NCBI GenBank assembly: GCA_008692225.1
Contig: VICG01000008.1
Location: forward strand, 2,320,001-2,384,000
Source: Monilinia fructicola
Taxonomy: Eukaryota > Ascomycota > Leotiomycetes > Helotiales > Sclerotiniaceae
Reading direction: 5' to 3'
Length of the DNA stretch: 64,000 bases
Positions 11,423 to 23,353 of this stretch are shown here, in pieces (the first letter of the stretch is position 1; each line of letters starts with the position of its first letter). The notes beneath the pieces were generated by a model. The model ran no database searches and had not been told where the DNA came from. It was given only the letters and a program-made list of their open reading frames with translations. The position numbers and the translations under genes are program-made.

Positions 11423-12562
11423 TCTACTGATGCGGAAGACAAGGGAGATGAAATGAAGATAAGGGGAAGGGGGGTTGATTACCATGACGACGATGACTAT
11501 GAATCTTCTCCGGGTACTGGAGAACTAGGAGGGATATCTGGTGAGGGGGTGGAGGTACCGGTGGGCAGGGGGTTGGCCAACCTATACTTTCGGACCATTG
11601 AGTTGATCTTTAGTTTGTTTCTCCACCATCTCTACGATGGCTAAGAGATTGAGTGCCAAGACACACATGCCTTTGGATGCGGGTGCAGTCCCGGGCTGTG
11701 TATAGACGCCCTCATAAGCCCGCATCGAATTCTTTCCACCATTAGATAGTTGCGGATAGCCGAGCAGCTTTAAATTATGGCTTGGTATTATCTGCCCTCG
11801 ACTCATCACATGATCGGCTTACTCTTGCGAAACGATATTGGGCCGGGACTTGTGCGATTCAAGATTCTACATGAGCTTAAGCGTCCTCTCGCGATCCGAG
11901 AGTGCTAAATGAAGAATAGCTATGTGAATGATAGATGTATCTCATTCTCTCGGTAATGACTAGAAATGCTAGTCATTCTAGAGCACAGGAGGAGAGTTAC
12001 TTAAAGAGCCCACTTTCCGCCATCATCAATACTACAAAGCCATAGTTCTCGATCTCAAGAAGCAAACAAAACCAAGGACACAGAAGGTATGTGTGATAGG
12101 GGATTCAATCACCACAACACAAACCCTTCATCACACGCCACAATTTAGATTCATATCAGAGCGCCATGGAACGGACATATCAGCCATATATGTATCCATA
12201 CATGAATATTACATTTTAAAGAGAAAGTGAGGTCAGAAAACATCGCATACCCCCCGCATCCAGCGTTTCCCCATCTAAACCCTTACCTCATCCTCATCTC
12301 GGTCCACCTCCTCGTCTTCTCACACGCCCCTTCTCCTCGCCGTCTATTTCTGTGCTTTCCCCCTGCTATCATGATGTTCTGTGGATTAATTTAGCGTTCT
12401 ATATTATTTATGATATCCTCCTCACTCATCTTCACAGTCCCCAAATCCCCAAATCCAAGTCCCCAATCACCAATCCCACCGATCCATCCCCCCAAAAAAT
12501 ATCAATCACTTACCTACCCGTCTTCACCACCATTTCCCACATCCTCATCCCAATCCTCACCT

Positions 12563-12722
12563 TCCTCTCCCTCTCCCTCTCCCTCTCCCTCTCCCTCTCC
12601 CTCTCCTCTCCTCTCCTCTTCCCACCTTCCCCTCCTCACCCCTCCTCTCCACCTCCTCCCTCACCCTCTCCCTCTTCCCCACCTTCCCCTCCTCACCCCT
12701 CCTCTCCACCTCCTCCCTCACC
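12563..12722. repeat. CTCTCC hexamer tract and 57 bp tandem duplication
   Basis: CTCTCC repeats run from about 12563 to 12606. Then a pyrimidine-only unit starting CCCACCTTCCCCTCC at 12621 is repeated at 12678 (period 57). The strand is almost free of G over more than 150 bases, a strong homopyrimidine tract capable of triplex (H-DNA) formation. Confidence 0.85.
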
Positions 12723-12828
12723 AAATATCTGTCCCTCCTCCCCTCTTCCTCCCCAAATTTTCTCATCAGATCCTCTAATCCATTTTCAATCCCGTGCGGG
12801 AGGTTATGACTTTTTGTGTTGGTATTCG

Positions 12829-12953
12829 TATCTGTATCTGTATCTGTATCTGTATCTGTATCTGTATCTGTATCTGTATCTGTATCTGTATCTGTATCTG
12901 TATCTGTATCTATATCTGTATCCCCATCCCCATCCCCATCCCCATCCCCATCC
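12829..12953. repeat. Hexanucleotide microsatellites TATCTG and CCCCAT
   Basis: About fifteen TATCTG units run from 12829 to about 12919, followed directly by about five CCCCAT units to 12953. A short three-copy GCCGAGTAATAA-like repeat follows at 12969-13001. Confidence 0.9.
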
Positions 12954-13048
12954 TTCAACCCCCCTAATCAGCCGAGTAATAAGCCGAGTAATAAGCCGAG
13001 TAACCTCACATTACAATCAATCCATAGCATTTAATTATCCAGTATTAT

Positions 13049-13093
13049 AAAGAAAGAAAGAAAGAAGAAAGAAAGCAAAAAAAAAAAAAAAGA
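13049..13093. repeat. GAAA-rich tract followed by poly(A)
   Basis: AAAG/GAAA repeats end in an uninterrupted A run near 13078-13091. This could be a retroposon tail or simple slippage; no insertion boundaries are seen. Confidence 0.7.
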
Positions 13094-13520
13094 AACAACC
13101 TTCTCGCCCCGGGACTAATCTCTTCTTTTACAAGGGGGCTCGGCTTTAACGCCAGGTTCTTCAGTTAAGTTTTAATCAAGGGAGCTTGAGGGTAGTCCGT
13201 CATATTTTGGGCGGGGGGTAATGTTGTTGATGATGTTTGGGATGTTTGAGATGTTGGTTTGTTGATCTGTTGGCTGACTCGTATTTGGTAACAGGGAGAG
13301 GAACGCGATGGGCGACCATTTAGATTTGAAATCTTGATTGGTTGGAGGGGGGAAATTCGCTATTGGATCTCATGCAGCGTGGAGCGGAATCAATATTCCA
13401 TCGGATTTTGGCAATCTTCTAATCATAGATCTTTATTTCATTTCTAGTTCGGTATCTATCTATCCTGATCCAATCTACTGTACGCTAAATATCAAGTGGC
13501 CGGGGGTTTGAGGAAATTCT

Positions 13521-14846
13521 CTATTTAGGAATACCGGTACCGCGAATGGCATCGACTTGCTCGCTGAGCAGAGCGTTGTTGGATGGTGCTGGGAGTGGTG
13601 GGCCTTCTGGAGTGACATATGCTTTGGTCATGCCGCCGTCGACCACGAAATCCTATGGAGGCGTTAGTTAATGGGTTTATTGATGACTGGGGCATTCAGA
13701 AAGTGTGTTGGGGAGCTGTGAAACATACCTGTCCGTTAACAAAGCTACTCTCATCACTAGCCAAGAACAAGACAGCTTGAGCTTGCTCAATGGCCTCTCC
13801 GAATCTTCCACCTGGGAAATGAATCTCGCGTCTAAGTCTCTTTGGTTGATCATCTCCCAACCAATCTTGGAGCAATGGAGTGTTCAATGGTGCTGGGCAC
13901 AAATGCATTGAATCTGAATCCCTCTCTAGCATGGACAATTGCCAATTCTCTGGTCATGGCCAAAACTGCTCCCTTGGAAGCTGTGTATGCTAATTGTGGG
14001 GTAGCGGAACCGACGAGTGCAACGACGGAGGCGGTGTTGATGATAGAACCGCGTGTCTTCTTGTTCTTTCTCATTGAGATCACAGCGTGCTTGCTACCGA
14101 ACCAAACACCCTTAACATTAATAGCTTGGGTCAAATCCCAGATTTTCTCAGGGGTATCGATAGCATCGGCATCATCAGCATGCATAATCCCAGCATTGTT
14201 GAACATGATATCAATACCACCCCAAGGTTCAAGATGAGCGATGGCCTTTTCGATATCAGATTCTTTGGAGACATCACAAACTTGAATCTCAACTTTGTGT
14301 GCAGATGGAACTAGTTGCTTGAGTTTGGCGGAAGCTTTCTCAAGGGCTGGACCAGAAATATCTGCCATGAGGACATTGGCACCTTCTTTGGCGAAAAGAA
14401 TGCATGTCTCGAGACCGATTCCTCTGATTGACATGTTAGTATGTTGAGTTTATGATTTGTTTGATCAAAAATGTCTTTGTGATATGGATTTTTCAATCAG
14501 TTACTCTCAAGATCCACATGATGTCGTGTCCACAGATCACAACCGAAACCAATAAAAGTCACGTGTATTTAGGGAATGAAGGAAATGAAGAAAATCCCCC
14601 TCGCCTCGCGGATCATCTTGATAAGGATTTAACTCTAGAGTATAGAGAAGAAAAGGTACGATGCTTATCGCCCTGAGTCTCCAAAAGTTGTAGAATCCAC
14701 GTAGGTCGTATCCAGAAATCCATATCAAGGGGGACAACAAGGTCATGACTCACCCCAGCAGCACCAGTGACAATAGCATTCTTTCCATGCAGTCTTCCCA
14801 TTTGGAAGCTGTTGATGGTGTGTACCTGTTCTCCGTTACTGCTCAT
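13521..14846 (-). CDS. Short-chain dehydrogenase/reductase, frame disrupted as read
   Basis: Exons are 14754-14846, 13729-14422 and 13521-13652; introns are GTGAGT..TCAG and GTATGT..CATAG. About 305 residues are expected. Classical SDR hallmarks are present: nucleotide-binding TGAAGGIG across the first junction (residues 27-34), FNNAG (105-109), and the Tyr177-Thr-Ala-Ser-Lys181 catalytic pair with an upstream Ser in ASVV. It is an NAD(P)-dependent oxidoreductase, probably cytosolic; the substrate is unknown. Two defects are visible. One T too many occurs at 13901-13903 (sense GCATTTGTG), shifting frame between NA and LCPAPLNTP. One extra A sits at 14423 after the acceptor. Both are +1, and everything else is well conserved, so sequence error is more likely than decay. 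Confidence 0.85.
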
Positions 14847-15797
14847 ATTGAACTATGTTGAATGTAATTTTTGATGTGAGAGAAGAGGGTAATTCTATGA
14901 TTTAGATATTGTCAACAGTGAGATCTCCCATTGAAGGTATTTTGATGTTCTTGTGGCAAACAGGAAGAGAAGATGCTAGGTGTCTCACAATGAAAAGGTC
15001 CAAACGTACTCTTTGTTCTTGATTGAGATATTGGAAGGTAAGGAAGGGGAAGAGGAGATGAAAGAAGAAGAAGAATATGCTAGGTAGAGATCAAGTTGTT
15101 GTTGTTGCTGTTGTTGTTGTTGAAAACTATCATTCAAATTGGAATGGAAAGAACTGGAAATGTTGAGAAGGAATAACAATCTTAATAATGTGTTCTACAA
15201 TAGGAAGATTGATGTTTTTAGATGATAATGACAATTATATAAAATCAAATCAAATCAAACCGAATAAAAAGAATAATGTGGATGCTGATGTGTCACTGGT
15301 GCCAAAATCCAAATGGTCCGTTCTCGGTGGTGGTGGTGGTGGTGGTTGTGGTGATAGTGGTGATGATACTTTTAGTGGGTGGGAGTGGCGTGTGGTTATT
15401 AGTTGTACTGGTCCAGGTAGCAGTTGTTGTGTAGACTCTGTAGTAGTTGATGCGAAGGATCAAGAATTGTTATCGTTCCGAAGAAAATCCATCCGATGTT
15501 CATTCATAATTTCACATCTATCTATGGATATCATGGATATCCTTATTTCATTCCGAAACACCTGCACGTATCGGTTCTTTTTTCACATCCCGTAACGTAA
15601 TCTGGTGATGAGTTTGGAATCCAAATGCTTACATAATACGTGGATTCGTGATATGAGTGAGAGAGATAGGAGAAAAAAGGATGAGACGGACGGGATTTGA
15701 TCGCCCGAATTAGGAAATTTAAGAGAATGGATTGCAGGTTACTTTATAAAACATCCTTGGATGAATACTATGGAGTAGACGGAAACTACAGAGGGCA

Positions 15798-15850
15798 AAG
15801 CACAGAGTACCGAGCACAGAGTACAGAGCACGAGTACAGAGCACAGTACG
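15798..15850 (+). repeat. Degenerate AGCACAGAGTAC tandem repeat
   Basis: About four imperfect copies of an AGCACAGAGTAC-like 12-mer (GCACAGAGTACCGAGCACAGA and so on) lie 5' of the long tetranucleotide tract. Confidence 0.6.
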
Positions 15851-15996
15851 TACTTGAGTAGATATTTCATTCAAGTTGATTCCTACGCCAAGATAGAAAT
15901 AATCATTACCTACTGTAAGAAGATAGATACTGCCTAGTCGATCCATGGTAGATGGAATAAAAGATAAGAGTGAAGTTTATATTTATATCCATCCAA

Positions 15997-16195
15997 AAAT
16001 GTACCTAGGTATCTATCTATCAATCTATCAATCTATTAATCTATCATCAATTTATCAATCATTTATTTATCTATTTATTTATTTATTCATTTATCTATCT
16101 AACCTATTTATCTATCTATCTATCTATCTATCCATCCATCCATCCATCCATCCATCCATCCATCCATCCATCCATCCATCCATCTATCTATCTCA
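15997..16195. repeat. ATCT/ATTT/CATC tetranucleotide microsatellite
   Basis: Imperfect ATCT and ATTT units grade into about fifteen CATC units and back to ATCT. The region is non-coding. Confidence 0.9.
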
Positions 16196-16883
16196 GGCTA
16201 CCTGGGTATCTAATAACTCCAGCTGCTTGTGGTGTGGTGTATCTATTTAGATAAACATAAGGTTGAGATGTATATTATCATATATCATCATATATTATCA
16301 TATTGCGGGGTACAACTATAAAAGAGAGGTCCACGGCCAAGGTGATGAGAATCATGAGATATGAATTACTCGAGTAGACATCGGATATAATAACCTTGGA
16401 AGTTCTAACGCCACACGACAGACAATGAATGACAAGATGGGATTAGTGATAACGATGTAAGGTTACCTATCTAGTAATTGTTACTCTCTACCAACACTCC
16501 GTAGGTAGATACTCTGTAGATATCCAATAGTCATGCCCAGGTGGCCAATGGTTGATTCGAACTACCTGGTATGCAGAGTAGAGAACAGATATTCCTATGC
16601 CCATGCTCCAGATGATAGTACAGTAAGACTGTCCTGTACAGAGAGAGTAAAGAATCCCATGATCTCTGCGGAGTACGGAGTATAACAACGTTGTGATTAT
16701 GTAACCTTTTCATTTTGGGAAAGCTTCTTCCTGCAGTAAGATATATTATATACTGTAGATGTATAAATGCCCACAAGCGCTTGTACCTAGGGAGGTATGA
16801 GGGATGAATTCTCCTTACATGTGCATACAGTATGGTTGATGACTTCCAAGGTTTGTGTAATATCTGCTGGCTGTCATGGCTGG

Positions 16884-16937
16884 TACTGCAGCTACCGTCA
16901 CTGCAGCTACCTCACTGCAGCTACCTCACTGCAGCTA
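16884..16937 (+). repeat. CTGCAGCTAC minisatellite
   Basis: Four copies of CTGCAGCTAC separated by CGTCA or CTCA (period about 15 bp). Each copy contains a PstI-type palindrome CTGCAG. Confidence 0.8.
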
Positions 16938-17225
16938 TCGTCCTATCTTCCCAGTATTCGGTAGATATCTGCATGTCAACCAATGCAACTCAGTCATACT
17001 GTACAGTACAACAAGTACAGCAAGTAGTCTTACGTAATAACTCTTTTGTTGCCATTTTATCTTCCATTGACAAATCCGAATATTCCCCGACAACTTTTGT
17101 ACGGAGTACTCTGTATGCTCTGGCTGGTCCTTACAGTAACCGGGTTACTCCGTAGAAGATCCATCCATGCATGGTATCATGGATCTGACGCCTGCTGAGT
17201 AATCAACCCTCAGCTTAAAAGCGGC

Positions 17226-17266
17226 AGTTATCTTAGCCCCTCGCTTTATCGCAGAAATTCTTATCG
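17226..17266 (+). promoter_or_regulatory. Cluster of three GATA sites upstream of glutamine synthetase-like gene
   Basis: TTATC (reverse GATAA) occurs at 17228-17232, 17246-17250 and 17261-17265, about 220-255 bp before the ATG at 17484. AreA/NIT2-type GATA factors bind clustered HGATAR sites to activate nitrogen-scavenging genes. Function here is inferred from spacing and gene type. Confidence 0.5.
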
Positions 17267-17483
17267 CAAGGTCGGTTGATTGGAAAATGTAATCTTCCCT
17301 TGCTTTTACTTTCGTCATCTCTTTTCCCCCTCCACAGGTACACGGCAAGTCGAAACTCATCCACTCCACAAGAAGCCAGATCTCCCACATTCATAAGGAT
17401 CAATCTTTCAATCGTTCCGGGGGTTCCAATTGTCACAATCACTATTGTTTCCCTACAGATTACTTCTTCCGCTTGACGTAAAG

Positions 17484-19081
17484 ATGCCAGATACTCCAGA
17501 ATGGATAGCTTCACACAAGCAATGGGATGAGCAAACCGCCGAAAACCTCAGCACGCTTCTTGAACATGATACGAAAGTCAAACTGGCTGGTGTTGATGTG
17601 GATGGTATACTGCGTGGGAAGCTGGTCTCCAAGAAGAAGTTTCTTGGTATTGCAAAGGAGGGCTTTGGATTCTGTTCAGTCATTTTTGGTTGGGATATGC
17701 ATGATCAGACTTACTTCAAGGAACTGAAAATAAGTAATGCGGAAAATGGTTATCATGATATCATTGCCATTCCAGATTTGAGTAGCTTTAGAAGGATACC
17801 ATGGGAAGATAATGTGCCATTCTTTTTGATTAGCTTCTATGATCCTGATACCGGGAACCCGGTTTCTGCATGCCCCAGAGGATTATTGAAGACCGCAGTG
17901 GAAAAATTACAAGCGAATGGATTGGGTGCAATGGCGGGAGGTATGGATAGTTCCGAGTGCACGTATTGGCTACCACTAACAACATGTAGCTGAGTACGAG
18001 TTCTTTCAATTCAAGGCACCATCGAGCAATCCTCATGCACCAATTTCTGAACGAAACACATCATCTACGGCAACTTTTCTACGAGAAAACCCAGTCGATT
18101 CGTTGCCGTCATTGACCGAAGGAATGTTTGGATACAGTTTAACTAGACCAGTCCATAACCAAGATTATTATTACGGCATATATGATGCATGCGAACAATT
18201 CAATTGCGGAATAGAAGGATGGCATACGGAGAGTGGGCCTGGTGTTCTTTGAAGCTGCTTTGGCATTTGGGGAAATCCAACAAATGGCAGACAAAGCAAG
18301 CTTGTTCAAGTGAGTTTGAGTCTTCTGTCATCATGTCAGGGGAGAGGCTAACGTGCGTAGATATGTGGTAAAATCAGTCGCAACAAAGTATGGAATAACA
18401 CCATGTTTTATGGCTAAGCCAAGGCAAGGTCTACCGGGGAACAGTGGACACATGCACGTTTCCATTGTGGATAAAGATGGCAAGAATCTCTTCTTCCGAG
18501 AGACTAAAGATACAGAAGCAAAATGGAAGGATATTGAGAACCTTTCGGACATGGGCCGTCATTTCCTCGCTGGAGTATTGGAAGGACTTCCTTATGTCAT
18601 GCCACTCCTTGCACCAACTGTCAACTCTTACAAGCGTTTAGTCGAGAATTTCTGGGCTCCAGTAACAGTTTCATGGGGTCTTGAACACCGTGCTGCCTCG
18701 GTCCGTCTCATTGCCCCTCCTACCTCCAAGCCCGGCGCCACACGTTTCGAAATCAGAGTACCAGGTGCAGACACAAACCCATTTTATGTACTAGCAGCCA
18801 TTCTAGCCTTAGGGTGGAGAGGGATAGAAAAGAAGTTGGAGATTCAACAGCCACCTTTAGGAAAGGGACAAGATGTAGGAGGGAAAGCGGATCCCGGGGT
18901 AAGGTTAGCGAAGAACTTGAAGGAAGCCACGGAGAAATTTATGGCGAAGGACAGTATTGCCCGAGAGGTTTTTGGCGATGAATTTGTGGAACATTACGGA
19001 GGAACTCGAGAACATGAAATTAGATTATGGGATGAAGCGGTTACCGATTGGGAAGTCAGGAGATATATCGAATCTGTATAA
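17484..19081 (+). CDS. Type I glutamine synthetase-like enzyme (FluG C-terminal/GlnA family), one frameshift as read
   Basis: Exons: 17484-17940, 17990-18309 and 18361-19081. Introns are 49 and 51 bp with CTAAC branch sites. About 498 residues are expected. The N-terminal beta-grasp part (KLAGVDVDGILRGK), the MAGAEYEFF metal-binding strand made by the first splice, LPGNSGHMHVS, a SWGLEHRAASVRL nucleotide-site segment and RFEIRVPGADTNPFY are classic GS-I landmarks. There is no amidohydrolase domain, so it is not full-length FluG. It probably ligates ammonia or an amine to glutamate using ATP in the cytosol; the substrate is uncertain. One surplus T at 18248-18250 turns GVLEAALAFGE into a CTT TGA stop; removing one T restores the frame to the end. 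Clustered GATA sites lie upstream. Confidence 0.88.
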
Positions 19082-19210
19082 TATCTAAATATTATTGACT
19101 TGAATAGGAAGATATATATTGGATATATAAGATATACATGTTATCATCAGCCAGCATAACAATTAGTGAATCAATCTTGAAGAATCGTCATGTAGTGCAT
19201 GATACATAGT

Positions 19211-19292
19211 ATATGGGTGTATAGTGTATGGTGTATGGTGTATGGTGTATGGTATATGGTGTATGGTGCATAGTGTATAGTGTGCTGGACGC
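19211..19292 (+). repeat. TGTATGG-type minisatellite
   Basis: Eight or more imperfect 8-mers (GTGTATGG, GTATATGG, GTGCATAG) lie in tandem, immediately 3' of the glutamine synthetase-like gene. Confidence 0.8.
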
Positions 19293-19406
19293 TGCACGCT
19301 GTACACTGTATAGTATTCGCATTCTCTTCTAGCGTAGCGATTAATCCACGCCACCCTCTATATCTTAACCCGCACGCCCAACACTTTCTACAGACTCTCC
19401 CAGAAA

Positions 19407-19548
19407 CATATGTATATGCATATACATATATACATATATACATATATACATATATACATATATACATATATACATATATACATATATACATATATACATA
19501 CATATATACATATATACATACATACATACATACACACACACACAAACA
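19407..19548. repeat. ATATAC/CATA/CA microsatellite
   Basis: ATATAC hexamers run for about 110 bases and grade into CATA and CA units. Confidence 0.9.
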
Positions 19549-20157
19549 TCACAATATAAAATCAACAGTATAACGACCAAAGTATAACGATCTAACATCG
19601 TCAATCTCATCTGCAATGCCATCCATCTCGCGAACGATATCGAGACGGGGAAATCGAGGTTTGTAGGCGTGGAATGAGGGTTGGGCGGGTATGCGCATTT
19701 TGTGTTTGGATCCGCGGATGCATGCATGGATATCCTAGATTACTTTTCCTTGTTTTATTATTTCACTATTGCGGTGCGAGAACAGTGAAGAAGATGAGGA
19801 TAAGGACGAGAATAGGGACATGGACACGGATAAGTGTTTGTTGTGGTGTTGCTTTGTATTATATGGGGTTATATGGGATTCTATCTATCTACAAACCAAC
19901 GTGCGTATGCACGAGAGTAGTGACTGCAGGTCTGATGATTTCAGGTATCGGTTTGTTGCCGCGGGGTGATGATGATGCTGCTTGTAATTGCTGCTGTGCT
20001 TGTGAGTGTGGATGGGTGGTTGTTAGGTGGGTGGTGAGTGAGGGGATGGATGGATGGAGGGATGGGTGGGCTGGTTTTTATTGTGGGGGTTGAGGGAGTG
20101 TGTTTGTGGGGCTGGGTTGGATTTTTTGGGTGCGGAGGAGGTTGTGAGTGCGGTTGG

Positions 20158-20206
20158 GTTGTGGGAGGGGGAGGGGGAGGGGGGAGGGGGAGGGGGAGAG
20201 GGATTG
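20158..20206 (+). repeat. G-rich tract with G-quadruplex potential
   Basis: At least six runs of three or more G separated by single A residues (GGGAGGGGGAGGGGGAGGGG). The surrounding 20.0-20.3 kb strand is strongly G-biased. Confidence 0.75.
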
Positions 20207-20867
20207 AGGTTTTGTATATGAGGGGATGTTGGGGGGTTGGAGAGGAGGATGGGGATGGGATCTGAAGAGAGAGAGGATGGGAGGAAGGGAGGGGTTGAGG
20301 TGGATGGGTATTGCTGTGAGGATACCACGTAGTGGCGAGTTAGGTGGTTGGTTGGCCCTCCAAAAGGAATATTATAGCAATACACCACAATTCTACAAAA
20401 TCCTTCCAACTTCTAGAATAGCTTCATCTACTTACCTTCCACAAATCACACAACAAACCTTTAAATGTCCATGTCAGAAATATTTTTGGGATGCTATATT
20501 AGTTTCAGAATCATTAGCGTTGGAATACTAACATACCACCGTCAATCCCATTTCGCCTTCCTCTCAACCTCTCGAATTCGTTTTTCACAATTTCAATTTC
20601 AATTTCAGTTTTATTTGCATTTCCATAATAACAGCAAAAGCCACCATCTCCTTACCATCAAAAGCCACTTTGGATGAGGCATCCCATCATTTCGTCTCCG
20701 CAAGCTCATGTATGATTTTGCCCCAGTCATCAATCGCATTGCTTTTTCCCATTCTACTATTGCACCACCTCTCCATTTTATCGAAAGCAAAAGCATCCCC
20801 TAATTGTTGCATTATATTTACCGAATGGATATGATGATCTACCAATCTAGATGTATCTCATCATCAT

Positions 20868-21262
<395 letters not shown>

Positions 21263-23353
21263 GATATACTAACACTAACATTAATACTGATAAATCTAAC
21301 TTGTAATCCATCCTGGATACGCTTCGATAAGCCGAGCTTGACAAACAAAGTAGACTATAGCTACTGGTTTGATGATTAGGCTCGATAGATCGATATCAGT
21401 AGCCTGGATTTTTGGGGGGAGGAGGGAGGAGGAGGGGGGAGGGCCCTCAAGGAGGGAGGAAGGGGGAGGAAGAGTAGATTGCGGGTTAGGGGTAAGTTAC
21501 TCGTGTATTTATTTGAGTGGTAGTAAGTACCAGACGCACACTTTAACGATTATTGTGGATTGTGTGGTAATCTGCCGTGGCGTGTAGCGGTTTAGTATAT
21601 ATTAATTCTACGACTGTGATACCATAGTATAATTGGATATTAGGGGGATGCGGTTTGAGGGCTAGGCTTCAGCGGGATTGGAGAGAAAAAGAGGTTGGAA
21701 CTGGTCTTCTACGCTGGGATCAGATGGGAAATGATGGAACGGGGCGGAATCTACCCTGCCGTTCCATTTTTCTCATTCAGCTTTTCACTCCCCCTCATGG
21801 GTTTCTTCTCTCCTGGGCGATGTTCATTTTCGTTGCAGCCGAGCCGTGTCTGCGGGAATGGCGCGTCTGGCCTGGAGCTTTGTCTACCTACAATTTCACG
21901 GGTTCTTTTCGTCACGCATGGAAACGTCTGCAGGGAGAGCTGTAGGTGGGGGGACTTGGGTGTTATTAGATTCTACAACTATGATCTACTATACCGAGGG
22001 GTGTTTCGTGATTCGCTCTTAGAATCTCGAGCACCCAAGTATCCATATCGGTGGGAATTCTTGATTCTCTCAAACAAGAGCGTGGGAGTCAAGTTTGCAA
22101 CGCGGGGATGTTTGTGGGATGGGGTCATGGGTGGAATGGTGTGATGGGATGTCACTGAAGTCTGAGTTTTACGCCGAGATCCATTCTTAGAGTTTCGTTC
22201 CTGTCGAAAGGCAGGATTAGCCTTTGCTGGTCTGTGGAATGCAGCCCACGGTCTCTTTTCCTGGCTGCGATCTCTTCGTTGTGGGGATGGCTTGCTGAGC
22301 CTTTGGTTTCGTCTGGGCTTTTGTCGTTGCTGCTGTAACGATTAGAGGTATTTGAGAGGGCTTGAATGAAGATAGGGCTTGTCATATTATATTTCCATGG
22401 TCTGTGCTAAAGGGATGTTTCATGATTCACTCTTGGAATATATTTATATTATTCGGGTGAGTTCCTAGTACCTATACGAACTTGCGTTCTCACTCTTGGA
22501 GGTTCTTTGGGATTGGCTTTAGATGATACGCGGCTTGTATTTCTTGGGAATTTGAGTAGGTGGATGTAGAAAGTGAACAGGTCTGTTGAATTTGAGACGT
22601 CAATGAGGAGAGGGTAAGGCCCGGGGATCTAAGATGGACTTGAACGGGAAAAATGAGGATATCATTATCTGAAGACTGTTTTTGACATGCCAATGCCCGA
22701 ATGAATTATTCAAGCCTGACGAAAACAGTCAAAGTATATGATTTAAACGAGATTGAATGAGACTTTCGAACGTTGAGGAGTGTTTGATGAGTTCAGATCT
22801 GTATTGGCATTATTGATTAACAAGACTATCCCAGGGCTCAGTAAGTAGCGCTCAAAATTCTTGAAACATTTACATAGGGATAATGAGATTCTAAATTGTT
22901 TCGTAATAGCAAAAAGGACGTTATCGGAGTTGGTTATCTGGAACGGTATGAGATGGAGTGGACCTGGAAGTCTTAGTAATAGTGCCAAGGCCGAGCATGA
23001 CTTTTCGGTTATGGCAAAAAGGGGAAAAGACTTGTACTCGAGATTTAAGTGTGGTGGTCCAGTCCAAAAAGGAGTGAGACAGTTCAATGACAGATGAGGA
23101 TATTGGAAAGGTTTCTTTCTACTGTATCCAGCTAGATAGAGTTTGTTAATCCAACCATAGTTTACATTTTTAATCAAGTTCCAGGTGCATGTAAATGGGA
23201 GGTTGAAATGGAGAGATATGAATGTTGCTATGGAAAATTGATTTCTAAGATATTTTGTAATCCTTCGTTCATGAGTGAGAGATGTAAGGTTATTCTTATC
23301 TCATGTCGGAATTGAATATCCCGACTCTATTCTATTCTGATCCCGGAACATCA

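Larger units (their letters stand above)
11423..13520. other. Intergenic, dominated by simple sequence at 12.3-13.1 kb
   Basis: No gene is supported. Long open frames across 12352-13050 on both strands are products of the repeats and encode only repetitive Ser/Pro/Leu or Tyr/Leu strings. Confidence 0.6.
14847..17483. other. Intergenic with many short tandem repeats
   Basis: No gene is supported. Contents include a CAA/TTG trinucleotide run near 15097-15122, a GGT run near 15328-15345, copies of AGCACAGAGTAC at 15798-15846, tetranucleotide tracts at 15.99-16.2 kb, a CTGCAGCTAC repeat at 16.88-16.94 kb, and several TACGGAGTA/TACTCCGTA motifs. The GATA-site cluster before the next gene is listed separately. 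Confidence 0.55.

Noticed and set aside
12352..13050. 232-codon frame and its reverse-strand counterpart
   Set aside because: Almost wholly microsatellite (CTCTCC, TATCTG, CCCCAT); repetitive protein in several frames, with no splice or homology support.
17941..17989. Apparent early stop in the glutamine synthetase-like gene
   Set aside because: It is a normal 49 bp intron with a CTAAC branch site; splicing yields the conserved MAGAEYEFF.
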